Assembly (NCBI RefSeq): GCF_030272615.1
Contig: NC_081412.1
Location: 547,180,488 to 547,244,487, forward strand
Source of the DNA: Cryptomeria japonica
Taxonomy: Eukaryota; Streptophyta; Pinopsida; Cupressales; Cupressaceae
DNA: 64,000 nt
Direction of reading: 5' to 3'
The position numbers and the translations under genes were made by a program. How positions within the stretch are numbered: position 1 is the stretch's first letter; each line of letters begins with the position of its first letter. Positions 49,182-61,300 of the stretch are shown in pieces. The notes under the pieces are model-generated. The model had not been told where the DNA came from. It made no database searches and was given only the letters and a program-made list of their open reading frames with translations.

Positions 49182-51440
49182 GATGATGTGGGTCAAATGG
49201 CTTTGTCGTCGGTGAATGAAAGCATTAAACAAGTTCTATTTTTAAAAATTGCATTAAACATTTTAATTTATTTGATTCAGTGTTATTTGCAAAAAATGAT
49301 TATCAATGATGTTTCCTTTCTCCAAGAATTGTCTAGGATCTTTCTATCAGATAATATGTAACATCGAATGACTAAATTTTTTCTTTACAAATGCTTATTT
49401 TATTTAATTATTATCTAAGCATGAATTAAAATTTATATCTATACGGAAGCAGAACATACAAGTTGAAGAGTCTTGTGCATGCAAATTTCCTAAAAGAAAG
49501 CAAGCAGACATTATCTTGAATGACATGGAAACAAGCTCATCAGCTACTTAGAAGAGAGCAATTGGAGAATGGTAGAGGAAAGTGTTTAAGGGTGATAAAT
49601 AGATAGATAGTATGCAATACAAACAAACAATGTCTAGAATGTCTAATGTGACATCTCTAATTTATGTCCGGAGGGACTAACTGGTTTTGGAGTTCCTGCG
49701 AAACCTATTGGGCCACGCTTGGAGGAAATCAATGTGTTCATGCAAGGAGCACCTTTTTTCTATTATGAGAATGATACTTTTGCACCGAGGGATATTTGGA
49801 AGTCAATATCCAAAAAATTCTATAGTGTGGAACAAGAGTTGGCGGACTTGAAGTATAATTGTCAGCTTTCAGAAGACCAAGGGGTTATGTACACAATCTC
49901 CCAATAGAAGAGCGATTTCAAGAATTACCTCTCCCCCCCATGACTATTCAGGAAGCACTTCTTCAAACAAAGGACTAGTGGCCTCCATGGGATCAAAGAA
50001 AAAAATTAATGCATAGACTCTAGACGATGTGGTGGTGTCCTTCATGAATAACTCTACACTATAATTGAAAATTCACGAGGGAAACTGCAAGATAGTGAAG
50101 AGAAATAAAATCTTGAAAAGTGGGAAGAATGGATCTTGGTTTGGGTGGGGCCAAGTCAGGTGGCTCCTCTAGAGGTTGACGAGATAGAAATCATATTAGG
50201 ATTTGAAAAAGATCACACTCGTGGAACTTCGTGTGCGAGTGATCGATTGCAATGTTTGAGTAATGCATTCCAAATAGATACAGTTGCATTCCAAATGGGT
50301 AATGTCTTGATTAAAGACTTTATCCTGATGGCATGCAACTGTATCTATTTGGAATGCATTACCCAAACACCACAATCGATCACTCGCACATGAAGTTCCA
50401 CGAGTGTGATCTTTTTCAAATCCTAATATGATTTCTATCTCGTCAACCTCTAGAGGAGCCACCTGACTTGGCCCCACCCAAACCAAGATCCATTCTTCCC
50501 ACTTTTCAAGATTGTATTGCTCTTCACTATCTTGTAGTTTCCCTCGTGAATTTTCAATTATAGTGTAGAGTTCTTCACGAAGGACACCACCACATCGTCT
50601 AGAGTCTATGCTTCAATTTTTTTCTTTGATCCCATGGAGGCCAATAGTCCTTTGTCTGAGGAAGTGCTTCCTGAATAGTCATGGGGGGGAGAGGTAATGC
50701 TTGAAATTTCCCTTCTATTGGGAGATTGTGTACATAACCTCTTGGTCTTCTGAAAGCTGAAAATTACTTCGAGTCTACCAACTCTGATTCCACACTATAG
50801 AAATTTTTGGATATTGACTTCCAAATATCCCTCGGTGCAAAAGTATCATTCTCATAATAGAAAAAAGGTGCTCCTTGCATGAACACATTGATTTCCTCCA
50901 AGTGTGGCCCAATAGGTTTCATAGGAACTCCAAAACCAGTTAGTCCCTCCGGACATAAATTAGAGACATCACATCAAACACTCCAGACATTATTTGTTTG
51001 TATTGCATACTATCTATCTATTTATCACCCTTAAACACTTTCCTCTTCCATTCTCCAATTGCTCTCTTCTAAGTAGCTGATGAGCTTGTTTGCATGTCAT
51101 TCAAGATAATGCCTGCTTGCTTTCTTTTAGGAAATTTGCTTGCCCATGACTCTTCAACTTGTATGTTCTGCTTCTGTACAGATATAAATTTTAATTCACA
51201 CTCAGATAATAATTAAATAAAATAAGCATTTGTAATGAAAAGATTTAGTCATTCGATGTTACATATTATCTGATCGAAAGATCCTAGACAATTCTTGGAG
51301 AAAGGAAACATCATTGATAAACATTTTTTGCAAATAACACCAAATCAAATAAATTAAAAATGTTTCATGTAATTTTTAAAAGTAGAACTCGTTCAATTCT
51401 TTCATGCATCGATGGCAAAGTCGTCTGACCCACACCATTA
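49182..51440. repeat. Long inverted repeat, about 1.1 kb arms and 45-bp loop
   Basis: Left arm 49182-50288 (from GATGATGTGGGTCAAATGGC) is matched in reverse by 50334-51440. The 45-bp spacer 50289-50333 holds GTCTTGATTAAAGAC. Arms are highly but not perfectly similar; for instance the same peptide beginning MVWVGPSQVAPLEVDEIEI is encoded at 50136 on plus and 50486 on minus. A shorter plus-strand ORF at 49719-49907 also has its inverse partner. A transcript across it would form a long hairpin. Confidence 0.9.
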
Positions 51441-51861
51441 TGCATAATAGAACAAATCAATATAATAGGCTATTATAAATAATATATACAAAAATATGAA
51501 AGAACATGCAATTAACATTACAAACCCATAAACCATTAAATAGTGAAAATAGATATAAATTTGTAAATCTCTTCCTATAAACACCACAACCATAACTAAA
51601 ACAAAAAAAATTCTTACCCGAAAAAACTTAGCTGGTGAGTTGCAAGTCTACAACATCTCTCAGATGATCAAACCGTTTCTTAATTTTGTTCTTCTGGTTA
51701 GTCAATGGATTTAGTTGCATGTTCAAGTTTTCTATTTGAAGCCTTTTGTTTCCCTATATTTGAGACATAATAAAATTCTTGTGAGTAGGAAATTGATTCA
51801 GGAGTTATGTGTGAAGAATTTGGCAAAGTAAATGATGACAATCAAACTCAAATTTTATCTG
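51441..51861. other. CACTA interior, no gene seen
   Basis: AT-rich; no supported coding sequence. Confidence 0.45.
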
Positions 51862-52086
51862 TCTTGATTAAAGACTTTTATCCTGATGGCATTAAATTAA
51901 AGTTCTTTCTCTATTTTTTGGTGATCTTTGGAGCAGAGGTTGCTTTGCATCAACCTAGGATACATTTAACTTGTGTTGTATCTGCGGAAATATGTATCCT
52001 AGGATGATGCAATGCAACCTCTGCTCCACCAATACCAGATAGAAGAGAAAGTACTTTAATTTAAAGCCATCACGATAAAATGCTTT
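51862..52086. repeat. Second inverted repeat (hairpin, about 100-bp arms)
   Basis: Starts GTCTTGATTAAAGACTTTTA and ends in the inverse TAAAATGCTTTCAAGAC. CCTAGGATACAT at 51954 pairs with ATGTATCCTAGG at about 51994, leaving a short loop. The starting phrase is the same as in the loop of the long palindrome at 50302. Confidence 0.85.
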
Positions 52087-52705
52087 CAAGACATATATTA
52101 GGTATAAAAGGAAGCCTACCCTATCATTTGAAGGGGTTTACCTACAATTCAAGTGATCTCTTAATTATAAGATCAATTCAATTCCAAGTGAACATGCAAT
52201 CAAGCATTCATCAAGAATTGAAGGAGAAATCAAGTTACTAAAGATATTTAATAAAGATATCATCTTTTAAATTAAGAAATGGGTAGGAGATTAAGAATAC
52301 AAACCTTCCATATTGCACACTTCAAGGTATATTAAATTCAGTTTAAAGTGTATTCATTTAGGGACCTTTCATAAAATATTCTCAACTTACATATCATAAA
52401 AGGATCTTAAAATATTCATTGTTTATAATGATCAGAATTTGGTTGTTCCATGCACTTTCCTTTACTATTTTAAAAATATCATCAACCAAAATATTGTGCA
52501 GCAGTAGTATGGAGTGCATTTCATCTATTTTATGTCTAAATATTTCATCATACCACTTTCTTTTCAAAGGTGACAGATCGATCGTGGTGTTTGGGTAATG
52601 CATTCCAAATAGATCCAGTTGCATAAAATGCTTTCAAGACATATATAAGGTATAAAAGGAAGCCTACCCTGTCATTTGAAGGGGTCTACCTATAATTCGA
52701 GTGAT
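52076..52705. repeat. Direct repeat pair within the CACTA element
   Basis: AAAATGCTTTCAAGACATAT...GGTATAAAAGGAAGCCTACCC...GTGATC occurs at about 52077-52153 and again at about 52627-52708. The second copy is preceded by GGTGTTTGGGTAATGCATTC, which is also part of the long palindrome (about 50350). The 76-residue minus-strand ORF between them (52394-52624) has no recognised family. Confidence 0.7.
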
Positions 52706-53014
52706 CACCATTAGCATTTGAATTCAAACAATGTTCTCGCGTTTGACTGCATAGAACAAAGAAAATGGCATAAGAAACTCTCATCTACCTCGCAGCTGTC
52801 ATAGAATACCTCCCTGAGGAGATATTCTCATGTCCTTTCCTGCTTTATGTTGTCGATGAAATACATAAGCGTCCTCACAAGGCAATCAATGCAACAAATA
52901 GATTTCCATTTTGATCAGTTTTATTTGCCAACGTACTCTCTACCTGTGCCAAAAAGGGAGCTTTGGAACAGAGTATGGGCTTCCATCAAAGCAGAAGGTA
53001 AGGGCAATTAATAT

Positions 53015-53335
53015 CAGATGCTTACGGTTGGAAATACTCTGTTTGACATGTTTGGAAAATGTGGAAGTATAGACATGAAAGCGCATGAACTATTTAGTGA
53101 GATGCATCAAAGAAACACGATCTAATGGAATGCTATGATTGCAGGATATGCACAAGATGTGTTTGAAATGGATTTAGAAACTTCCAACCAAATGTGATTA
53201 GTGAGTATAGATGTTGTAGTGTGCAACTACCCAGGTACACATGCATGCAAAATATGTAAGCTTAGATAAGGCACATGAACTATTTGACATAATGCCTCAA
53301 AGATCACCCAATATCCAATGACAGTTGGGAGAAAG
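53015..53335 (+). pseudogene. Captured PPR-protein gene fragment
   Basis: In frame from about 53018 the plus strand reads GNTLFDMFGKCGSIDM, AHELFSEMHQRNTI, a TAA stop, then WNAMIAGYAQD. Further on (about 53250-53312) another frame gives AKYVSLDKAHELFDIMPQRS. These are unmistakable plant PLS-class pentatricopeptide repeats (consensus NxLIDMYAKCG...A...F..M..RN..SWNAMI.GYAQ). PPR proteins bind organelle RNA. This piece has no start, an internal stop and a frameshift, so it is a dead fragment carried by the CACTA element. Confidence 0.85.
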
Positions 53336-55367
53336 AAAACATCAATTTTTTGATAATCTTAAATATTTCTTTATTCATCACTATAAATCTATTATGAATT
53401 TAGTCTCAATATTGCAGAAATTTATTCTATTATGAATGCAATATTTAGGGATGTAATATTTATATATATTTTTTAATTAGGAAAAGGTCCTAATAGAATC
53501 CCCAACTAATTAATCTAGAGAAAGATACCACTAAAGAAAGAAATTCAATCCTCACCACTATGGTCTTGAAGGCTTTTAAGACACTTGGATTCCTATTTTG
53601 GTCCACTTTTCCTTGACCCTATGTTAAGATAGTAAACTAGTTTGAGAGAATCTATTGGGTGGGAAATTGTGTATGGTTGCAATTATTTTCATGCATGGAA
53701 AGTGATTTAAAGTTTGGACCAATAGAGGATAAGTATTTCTTGAACCTTCAAGGATATGTGTAGAGCACTGCATGGATGTTTCTCCATTATTGAACTCTTT
53801 GAATATGTAAGTAAATTATTTTTGGTTGATGACACAGTAAGTGTGGTATTTGTCTTTTTGATATGTTGTGGATAATATTAATCAAATATGGAATTTTCTT
53901 GATGCTATATACACTATGTTTTGGGTTGAATTTAGGTAAGCGAAGAGGTAATGGAAGAATAAAAGAGGTACACAAAGGAAGAAGAGTGAAATAGGTGGTT
54001 TGGGATGGAGGTTACAAGTATATATGATAATTTGTATGGATAATTTGTTGTCTATAAAGAGGCAAATAAGCTATCACAACTTCAACATGAATGAATGCCT
54101 CATCTATAGAAGAAAAAGGTACCTCTAATGGTTTCAAAATTTGTCAAAATAGTTATGATATACCAAATAATCAAGTGGAATATCCTTTAGGTAACTAATA
54201 TTATCTTCAAACTATTTATTTATATTTTCATCATATCCTTTCCATGTGCATTTCCCTTGGTTTTAGTCCCATTTTTTCTTTATTTTATTCAAAACAAAAT
54301 TTATAGATGCCTCTACTTGTCTCACCACTCATTAATTGTTTGGGATTTCATTCCATTCACCAAGGTTGGCATCTATTCTAAGACTTTGTGTCATGGCCAA
54401 GCTAAATGATTTGCCTCTAGTTTCTCTCCAATCTAGTCACCTAGTAGCATGTGAAATCTATCTCTTCCTAATTATTATTCTCTCCATCTTGTTAATGACC
54501 ATTTCATTAATGAATCCTTCCTCATAATTTTGGATAAGTGAGACAATGTTAGCTCAAGGAATCTTTTCAATCCTCTTTCAAGATTCCTTCCCAAGTAATA
54601 ATCTTGCATATTGGAAAATAAATTACGCTTCTATTTTTCCAAGCTACTCTTCCTTATAATGTTTAGATTTATTCTAAAGTGCTCATTGTGACTCATGTTT
54701 ACTACTCTTCCTATTAGTCTCATTCCAATATCTCCTACAAAAATATGGAATGATTACATTTTTATTTTATTTGTGTCTCCTAAATATCCACAAAATTTGG
54801 AACAATAATACAATTTTATAATAATATTTAATTGTAAAAGAAAGGATTAAAATGGAACTAAACACTCTAAATAAATTAATCAGGGTTAAAGGGATAAACT
54901 AGGATCCATCTTCTTATAGTCTAGGCCTTAGAATAGATTTTATTAACACTTCACCTTTTGCCCTTTTTTCAATTCAAGTTAGTTTAGGACAAAAAACATC
55001 GCGAGATTGAAATATCAGATGATCAAGTTCCAGCTATTCAAGCATTCAACAATTCAACGTAAGTCCCCTTGTGATACCAGCAATCACATCAACCAACTAT
55101 GTTTATCCATATGCCGTGACCCAACATACCAGAACCTTGGAGTTGTCTCAAGTGATCCTTAAGCAAATCTCCAGCATTTGAGTAACTTTGTTCAAGAGAG
55201 GATAAGATACTTTTGGGTATTTTATTCTATGTTCGCATGTGCATAAAAAACACATCAACACCTCCCACTTGTCAATGGATAAGCTAAAGTTGCTCTATAA
55301 TGAATGGTTTATAAGGCACACCACTTGATGAAGGTTTTGCAAATGGGGTGGCAAGTTGAATGGGTTT
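53336..55367. other. CACTA interior, no gene seen
   Basis: About 2 kb of AT-rich sequence without recognisable coding domains. Small ORFs such as 54336-54527 lack any support. Confidence 0.4.
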
Positions 55368-55455
55368 GATCTTGGGACAATCTACATGGTTAAACGTGCT
55401 TGATTTAGAGTAGTATTAGTATGGGTGACCTCCTAAGAATCCCTAATGCTTCACC
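55368..55455 (+). pseudogene. 5S rRNA-like segment (pseudogene or TRIM/SINE-borne)
   Basis: GTTAAACGTGCTTGATTTAG, AGTAGTATTAGTATGGGTGA and CCTCCTAAGAATCCC correspond in order to the 3' two-thirds of plant 5S rRNA, covering the internal promoter box A (GTTAAGCGTGCTTG) and box C (GATGGGTGACCTCC). The upstream part is weak. Several changes make it non-functional as rRNA. Plant Cassandra TRIM retrotransposons carry 5S in their LTRs and SINE3-type retroposons have a 5S head, so this may come from either; no matching second LTR or tail was found. Confidence 0.7.
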
Positions 55456-58400
55456 GCTATGAGCATCACTTTGATGAAATGAGTACTAAGTGATCCATTC
55501 TTATGAGGGGTTCATGTAAACTACTCGTGAGAATGGGTCAGCTTGACTCTAAAACTATGCAAGTGAATCTTGATATAAATATCATAGTATGAAAGTCTTG
55601 TGAAAACACTCATTCTTCTAGCATTGAAAGTTGTGAGAGAGTTATTAAGGGGATTCTCATCTGTATAGATTCAATGTATAAGTTCAAGACATATTTTGAG
55701 GTCATATTTCTTTCCTTTTGGTACATCAATCTTTAAATTGGATGTTCTTTTGCCTTCATGGTAGAGAGTAAGTAATTTTTATGTGGGTTCCTTTTTTCAT
55801 TCTTGGATTATTAAGTAAAACATAGTTTGTGAAGAGGAGGCTTTGCTTGTTATCTTATAAAAAAATTGGGTATTAGCTATTATAATAGATGATAGACAAA
55901 ACAATGTCCTCTAAGGCTGTTGAAAAGAAATATCTATATGATGGATTCTCTTCCCAATTTATCTTCAAAGTTATTTAGTAAATATTTGGGAATCCAAAAT
56001 AGGGTATGTTGATTTGCAAAGGAAGAACTAAATAAAAAAATTCCCAAAAGAAGACGTGTTAGCTAATTATTTTTGTTCCTTTGGTATTTTGGAGGTTGAA
56101 ATGTTCCTTATATCTCTTCAATCTCCCAACCTTGTTCCAACAACCATAAAATTTTATGATTGGGATGCAAGGGAGATTAGTGGATTTGATGGGTTGGCTT
56201 TGGCTAGATTCACCTAAAACAATTGATGATTTATTAGACATTGTTGTCGTCGATGCATTGTTAAGGTTATTATGGTTGATTATCAAAGCTAGTGGGATTC
56301 AAATATAGAGGCATGTTTAAGATAATTCTTATCATTGGTTGGTTAATAAAAATATGGTTTCAAGATTGATGCACAAACATATTAGAAGGGCACTTTTATG
56401 ATGTATGTGAAATAATCACATTATTAAGCAAAATAATAGGTAATCTATAGGCAAGAATACTCCATATATAGATATTCTATATGAGGGACATGACTAATTC
56501 CACAAACTATAAGATTGACTAGGCTTTTCTCATTAGTGGAATCATATAATAGCTAGTGTGTATTGTTGCCTAGATGCATGAATTTGTAGTTTCCATACAA
56601 CTAAGAAATGATAATGTTTCTAAGTACAAACCAAGTGGGAACTATGGACCCATTAATCTTATTTGTAACCACTCACCACGGCTATATTATGATAACTCTC
56701 TTATTGATAATAGAGAGCATCTAATACATTTATTAAGACCCTGATTATGGTCATGGTAGACCACACAAAGAATGACTTCCATAGGAGGCTAAGAAGGTGA
56801 TCCATGAACAAGAGTTTGTTTCATTCAATCCTTAACATTAACTATCATTAAGGTGGAAGAATTTAGTGAACAACCTCTTATGCTACCTAGGTACCCTAAT
56901 GTCATATTCTATTATAATTAAACAAGTAGTTAGAGTTCATTCTATTTTTAAATCCAAGCATAGAGGGGGGACTATAATGATCCATCATCATTGAGTGTTT
57001 TTAATTAGATAAGAAGGGATTTTGAAAGGGCCCTAATCCCTTGTGCAAAGAGAAAGATGAAGCATTAATCCCAACAAAACAACAAAACAACAAGAGGTGG
57101 AATAACTAAAGCAAAAATGAACCATCCTAAAATCAGGGTGGTTTAAAAAATTGATCCAAAGCTCTTTGATTGAGCACAAAAGAAGGACCCTTCTCTCCAA
57201 ATCCTATTTTCTTGAGACAATGAAGGGACATAATATCATTGGCACATCCATCATTAGAAACCAAAGCATTATATATCCTTGAACAATCCAAAGGGGAACT
57301 CCCTTGATTAGAATCAATATTTTGAATCTCCTAGGAAATAGGTAAAGTTTCATCCTTATTTCTCTCCTTACAAGAATGAAAAATAACGAAGAGTACTCAT
57401 ACTCAAACTTCTGCACCCATTTTCCAAATTTAGAGATAGGTTAATCTGGGTAGGGAGAGCTTGATCGCCATTGAGTGAGGATGCCAAGAATATCTTTGAT
57501 ATAGATTAAAAAATGGGATTAAACCAGGGCTCAAGGACCCATCTACACAATAGCAATCATATGACAAGAGTAACCACTGCCATGAGATATGAAACTTAAA
57601 ACAATGTGACAAAGATATTACTATGTATAACTTGAGAGCATTCAGAATTATACCCTTATTTGATCCAAGGGGTTATATGGAGGAGAAGATAGTGAGAAAG
57701 TATGTTTATGTGACTAATTTAGAGATTTTTTTGGAAAATTTTGCCAAAAAATCTCAATTTAGAGAAAGTGATTATTGTACTACCTTACTTTGTTTTGTCT
57801 TAGCTTGAAAAAAAAAGTCTAGTTTAGATTATTTTCCTATAAAGCAAAATGCTCTAACAATATTGTTATCAAATGCAAATATTTAGAAGCTATTCCATAT
57901 GATATTCTTGATAAAACCATTTCTTTTATAGAATCTAGAAAGGTAAATATTTTAAGATTTGACTATGGAGATAGCCACCCAAGATATAGAGGTCTAATGG
58001 AAAGCACAACAAAATGAGAAGATCTATATGACACGAATAAACTATATTCCTATCAATGAATGCAAGTTTACAATATGAATGAATGCGATTATAAATAGAA
58101 CCCCTTGATTATATAGGTCAAGATGAGACATGTAGGATATCATAAGATTATGAAAGTATCTTAATCTTATGATACGAGACATAAAGTGATAAGTATCCTA
58201 TGTATACCTTAAGTAAACTTAAATGATAAGGCATAAAAATGACCTAATAGTGGAAGTAGCTAGGTAATATCCCCTTTACACCAACAATTATTGCTACTTG
58301 TTCTTTGATTCATCTCATTGATATGGCTCAAATTGAAATAATTCATTTCATCAATCAGAACAAATATATTCAAAATTTTACTAAGCAATAAAACAAGTCT

Positions 58401-59565
58401 CGTGATCCTTACTTTCCTTAAATTGGCCCCTTTGGTTGCTAGCCCTTTACTCACAAGCATTACTCTCACAAAAAATACAAACTCATGTTTTTGTAAGTGA
58501 TCCTTTAATCATCATCATTTTCATGCTCCGAGCACACTTACCTTTGCAAGTGCAAGTATCCCAAGCCTCAATCCAAAACTATAATCTACTATATTTGCAA
58601 CAAGCTTTGCCGCATCACTTCAAATTGCTCTTGTAAGAACACAATTGTTAAATTAGTCTACATGACTAATGCAATATCATGGAGGGGTGTAGTAGAAGAA
58701 GACATATATCTCTATAAACAATATGACTTTTTTGAATCTGTTCTCAAAGATCAATGATGAAAATAATGAAGATGGGGTTTTTAGTATGATATATGAATTA
58801 ACTGAACTACATACTATAAGAATGAATAGGTCTCAAGAAGATCAAGGAAGTAGAGGAGAGAGGATCTCCCTATACTAGTAACACATTTAGAGGAAGGTAA
58901 ATCACAATCTTCTTTTAAAACTTTTATAGTGACTCTACAAGGTACTAGACCTTTCCTAATTTCTTTCAAATTAGTAAACTAATGAAGACTAGTTAATAAA
59001 TAAGTTAACTAGGAAGCCAAAACTCCTTCATGAGATTCATATAGAAGGCCAATATCTTAATTGTGCAAATGGGATATAGAAGTGAAGAAGAAAATTTTAA
59101 AGAACAATTTTGTGGAAGATTCGAAGAAGGGTGTTCTTCTAGCCATCCTACCATTGATCATTCTTAATTTTGAAGAAACGAAAGGTGAAGAAACAATTTC
59201 CCATATTAATAACTAGTTCCATTTAAGAAATAAAGAAAAGCAACCTACACACCTTGAACCTAAATGTACAAATTGAAGGACAAGATGACTTCTTCCTCCG
59301 TTCGTAGCTCTTATTGCTATTGACAGAGGCCCGGGCGTCGCCGTTTACACAACCCATTTTAGGCTCCCTTGCAGTCGTCCTCGCTGGTTATGTGCTAGCC
59401 CTTGGAACTTTGTGCCCATGGCACTTTGTTCCCCCATTCCCTGCTACAGTCGTGTTTGTCACACCAATGATCTCCACAAGTTCGCTACAGAGGCGAGACA
59501 AATGAGAGGCAAGATTTTGTAAAGAGGCGGGATTTATGAAATGACTTGGTCTTTTCTTTTTTTTT
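55456..59565. other. CACTA interior, right part
   Basis: No transposase or other recognised gene. Short ORFs (for example 56059-56286 minus and 57623-57808 plus) lack domains. A GC-richer island at 59290-59510, with the ORF fragment MLLTEARASPFTQPILGSL, stands out in base composition and may be a captured gene fragment. Confidence 0.4.
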
Positions 59566-59577
59566 TAAGTAATGCAT

Positions 59578-59757
59578 GCAATCGTCAGAATTTTGACGAA
59601 TGCGAGAACTTTTTCTAAAAACACCCTAATGTCATTGCCAATTCCTTCTTTGTCGAAACCAAATGTTGCATTATCGTCAGAATTCCGACGAAATCAGGCA
59701 TTTTTTCAAAAAAAAATCAAGTTTGATCACAATATACCTTCTCCGTCGGAAACCTCT
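59578..59757. repeat. CACTA right subterminal repeats
   Basis: CGTCAGAATTTTGACGAA (59583), CGTCAGAATTCCGACGAA (59673) and CCGTCGGAAAC (59744) repeat the motif seen inside the left end. Confidence 0.8.
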
Positions 59758-59786
59758 GTCGAAATTTTAGGCTAAATGTATTAGTG
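59758..59786 (-). repeat. CACTA right TIR
   Basis: Inverse of the left TIR, ending TAGTG and followed by the TTA target duplication. Confidence 0.9.
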
Positions 59787-59789
59787 TTA

Positions 59790-60273
59790 AAACATGGATT
59801 AGAATCCTAGAAGGGTTGCAATTTCTTTGTAATCAAACATTAGATTTGTGAAGAGTAAATTGTTGATTTTATAAATAATAAGTCATGTTAGATTGTGATA
59901 TTTGGGAAATTTTGAATGTTTGATCTTGTTAACTAGATAAGTGTAATAGAAACTTCTTTTCATGTTGCTAGAACAACTAAAATGGTAAAAACTATTTATC
60001 CCTTAATATCATTAACGATTTCACTTTGATAATTATTTTATTAGGGAATAATATATCTTAATTTAAAAGTTGATTAGTAATAATGTGTTGATCAATTATA
60101 TCCAGTTTAAGAATTAAATTTTGTATACCATGATTCAAAAAATTAATTCATATAATTTCCATTTAAATATTCTCTATATTTAAATTAAGATATCCACCTA
60201 AACCTTATTACATAAACCCTCAGTAAACAATAAAACTCTAGAAAGTTTAGAACACAAGATTAAGAAGAAAATG
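59790..60273. other. AT-rich intergenic DNA, no gene seen
   Basis: No coding or repeat signal beyond base composition. Confidence 0.5.
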
Positions 60274-60290
60274 ATAAAGTGACATTATTG
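60274..60290 (+). repeat. Retroposon target-site duplication, left copy
   Basis: ATAAAGTGACATTATTG, identical to 60604-60620. Confidence 0.9.
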
Positions 60291-60603
60291 TTTTTTTTTT
60301 TTTTTGATGGAGGCCCAGACCTACGAGCATGACACCCTAGCAAGGGCATGAAGCCTGTGAGCTATCATCCTAGCAAGGGCCTTCACGAAGTAATTTTGCC
60401 ACCCGATACGGGGGCACGAGCCAATAGGTTGAACCTCTTCAGCTAAGAGCCAAGGATTGAGGGGTATCCATTCCACCAAGTTCACTCGGGGCACGATCCT
60501 GATCTCATCCCTTATGATGGAGCCTTGCACTCAACAAGACTTAATCCCTAGTGGGATCATTTGGAACCATTCAACTTCACTAGTAGACCAAGGGCCCATT
60601 GAC
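60291..60603 (-). mobile_element. Poly(A)-tailed retroposon (SINE or 5'-truncated LINE)
   Basis: A run of 15 T at 60291-60305 is the poly(A) tail of a minus-strand insert. The 298-bp body is much more GC-rich than its surroundings and is flanked by a perfect 17-bp direct repeat. These are the marks of target-primed reverse transcription. The body contains GGTTCCAAATGATCCC, loosely like a Pol III B box, but no convincing A box spacing. A 69-residue minus ORF (60321-60530) has no recognised domain. Whether it is a SINE or a LINE 3' fragment is open. Confidence 0.8.
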
Positions 60604-60620
60604 ATAAAGTGACATTATTG
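60604..60620 (+). repeat. Retroposon target-site duplication, right copy
   Basis: Identical to 60274-60290. The two T that follow could extend the repeat to 19 bp. Confidence 0.9.
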
Positions 60621-60671
60621 TTGAGAATAAACTTTTAAAAAATAATTAGATGAGTAATTCAAATATTATTC

Positions 60672-61300
60672 TGTTACGCAGTTCAGATAACCAGAAGACA
60701 ACTAAGAGGGGGGGGGTGGTGAATCAGTTGTCATAGATTACCTGAAGCATTAGCAATTTAAACTTTAATACCAGAACCCAAAACAATAATACCAGAATAG
60801 CAGTTAATCCAATCAAGCATAAACAATAATCACATAATAAAAGTCATCCACACAACACCAAGATTTGTACGTGGAAAACCCGGTAAAGGAAAAACCACGG
60901 TGGGAAGCCTAACCACAAATAGATAATACTTTTGTAGTAAGTATGTGAATTATAATGAAGGGGTCTACACTTGTAGGAAGGCCAACAACCTAGAACACAC
61001 TACTCATCACAAAAGGAGCCTCACTGACTACATATAAATCCAGACTACAATCCGGAAAAGTGTTGAACTGCAAAAGATAACATCTCCTATGCATGAGTAC
61101 AGTTCGGGTTAAGCTCAATACCGAAAGATTAAATCCTCTTACACAAACCCAATTCGATCTCCAATAATCAACCAACTCCGCTGCCTAAATGATATTACAT
61201 TATTCACACATTACATTCCTTGATCATGACCTCTTACATTAACCATGATGATCTACAATGAGATCTTACATCTATTTATACAAACCTGTTACTGCATCAT
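60672..61300 (-). mobile_element. Diverged copia LTR, partial or solo
   Basis: Starts TGTTACGCAG and follows the copia LTR at 27850 segment by segment: GACAACTAAGAGGGGG, GTGAATCAGTTGTC, TTTGTACGTGGAAA, GGAAAAACCACGGTGGGAAG, GGAAGGCCAACAACCTAGA and CACTGACTAC. Similarity fades after about 61290, so the right end is not fixed and could be near 61700. There is no primer site on its left and no copia coding region next to it, which suggests a solo or truncated LTR of a sister subfamily. Confidence 0.7.

Larger units (their letters stand above)
48896..59786. mobile_element. CACTA (En/Spm-type) DNA transposon, about 10.9 kb, non-autonomous
   Basis: Ends are CACTAGTACATTCAG on the left and, in inverse, CACTAATACATTTAG on the right, with similarity continuing for about 29 bp. 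Both ends are flanked by TTA (48893-48895 and 59787-59789), the 3-bp duplication expected of CACTA. Subterminal CGTCGGAATTC motifs lie inside both ends. No TNP2-type transposase was recognised. The cargo includes a very long palindrome, a second hairpin, a PPR gene fragment and a 5S-like segment, the composite content common in CACTA elements. Confidence 0.9.

Noticed and set aside
50136-50486. Two near-identical ORFs on opposite strands as a gene pair
   Set aside because: They are the two arms of one long palindrome; the peptide has no recognised family.
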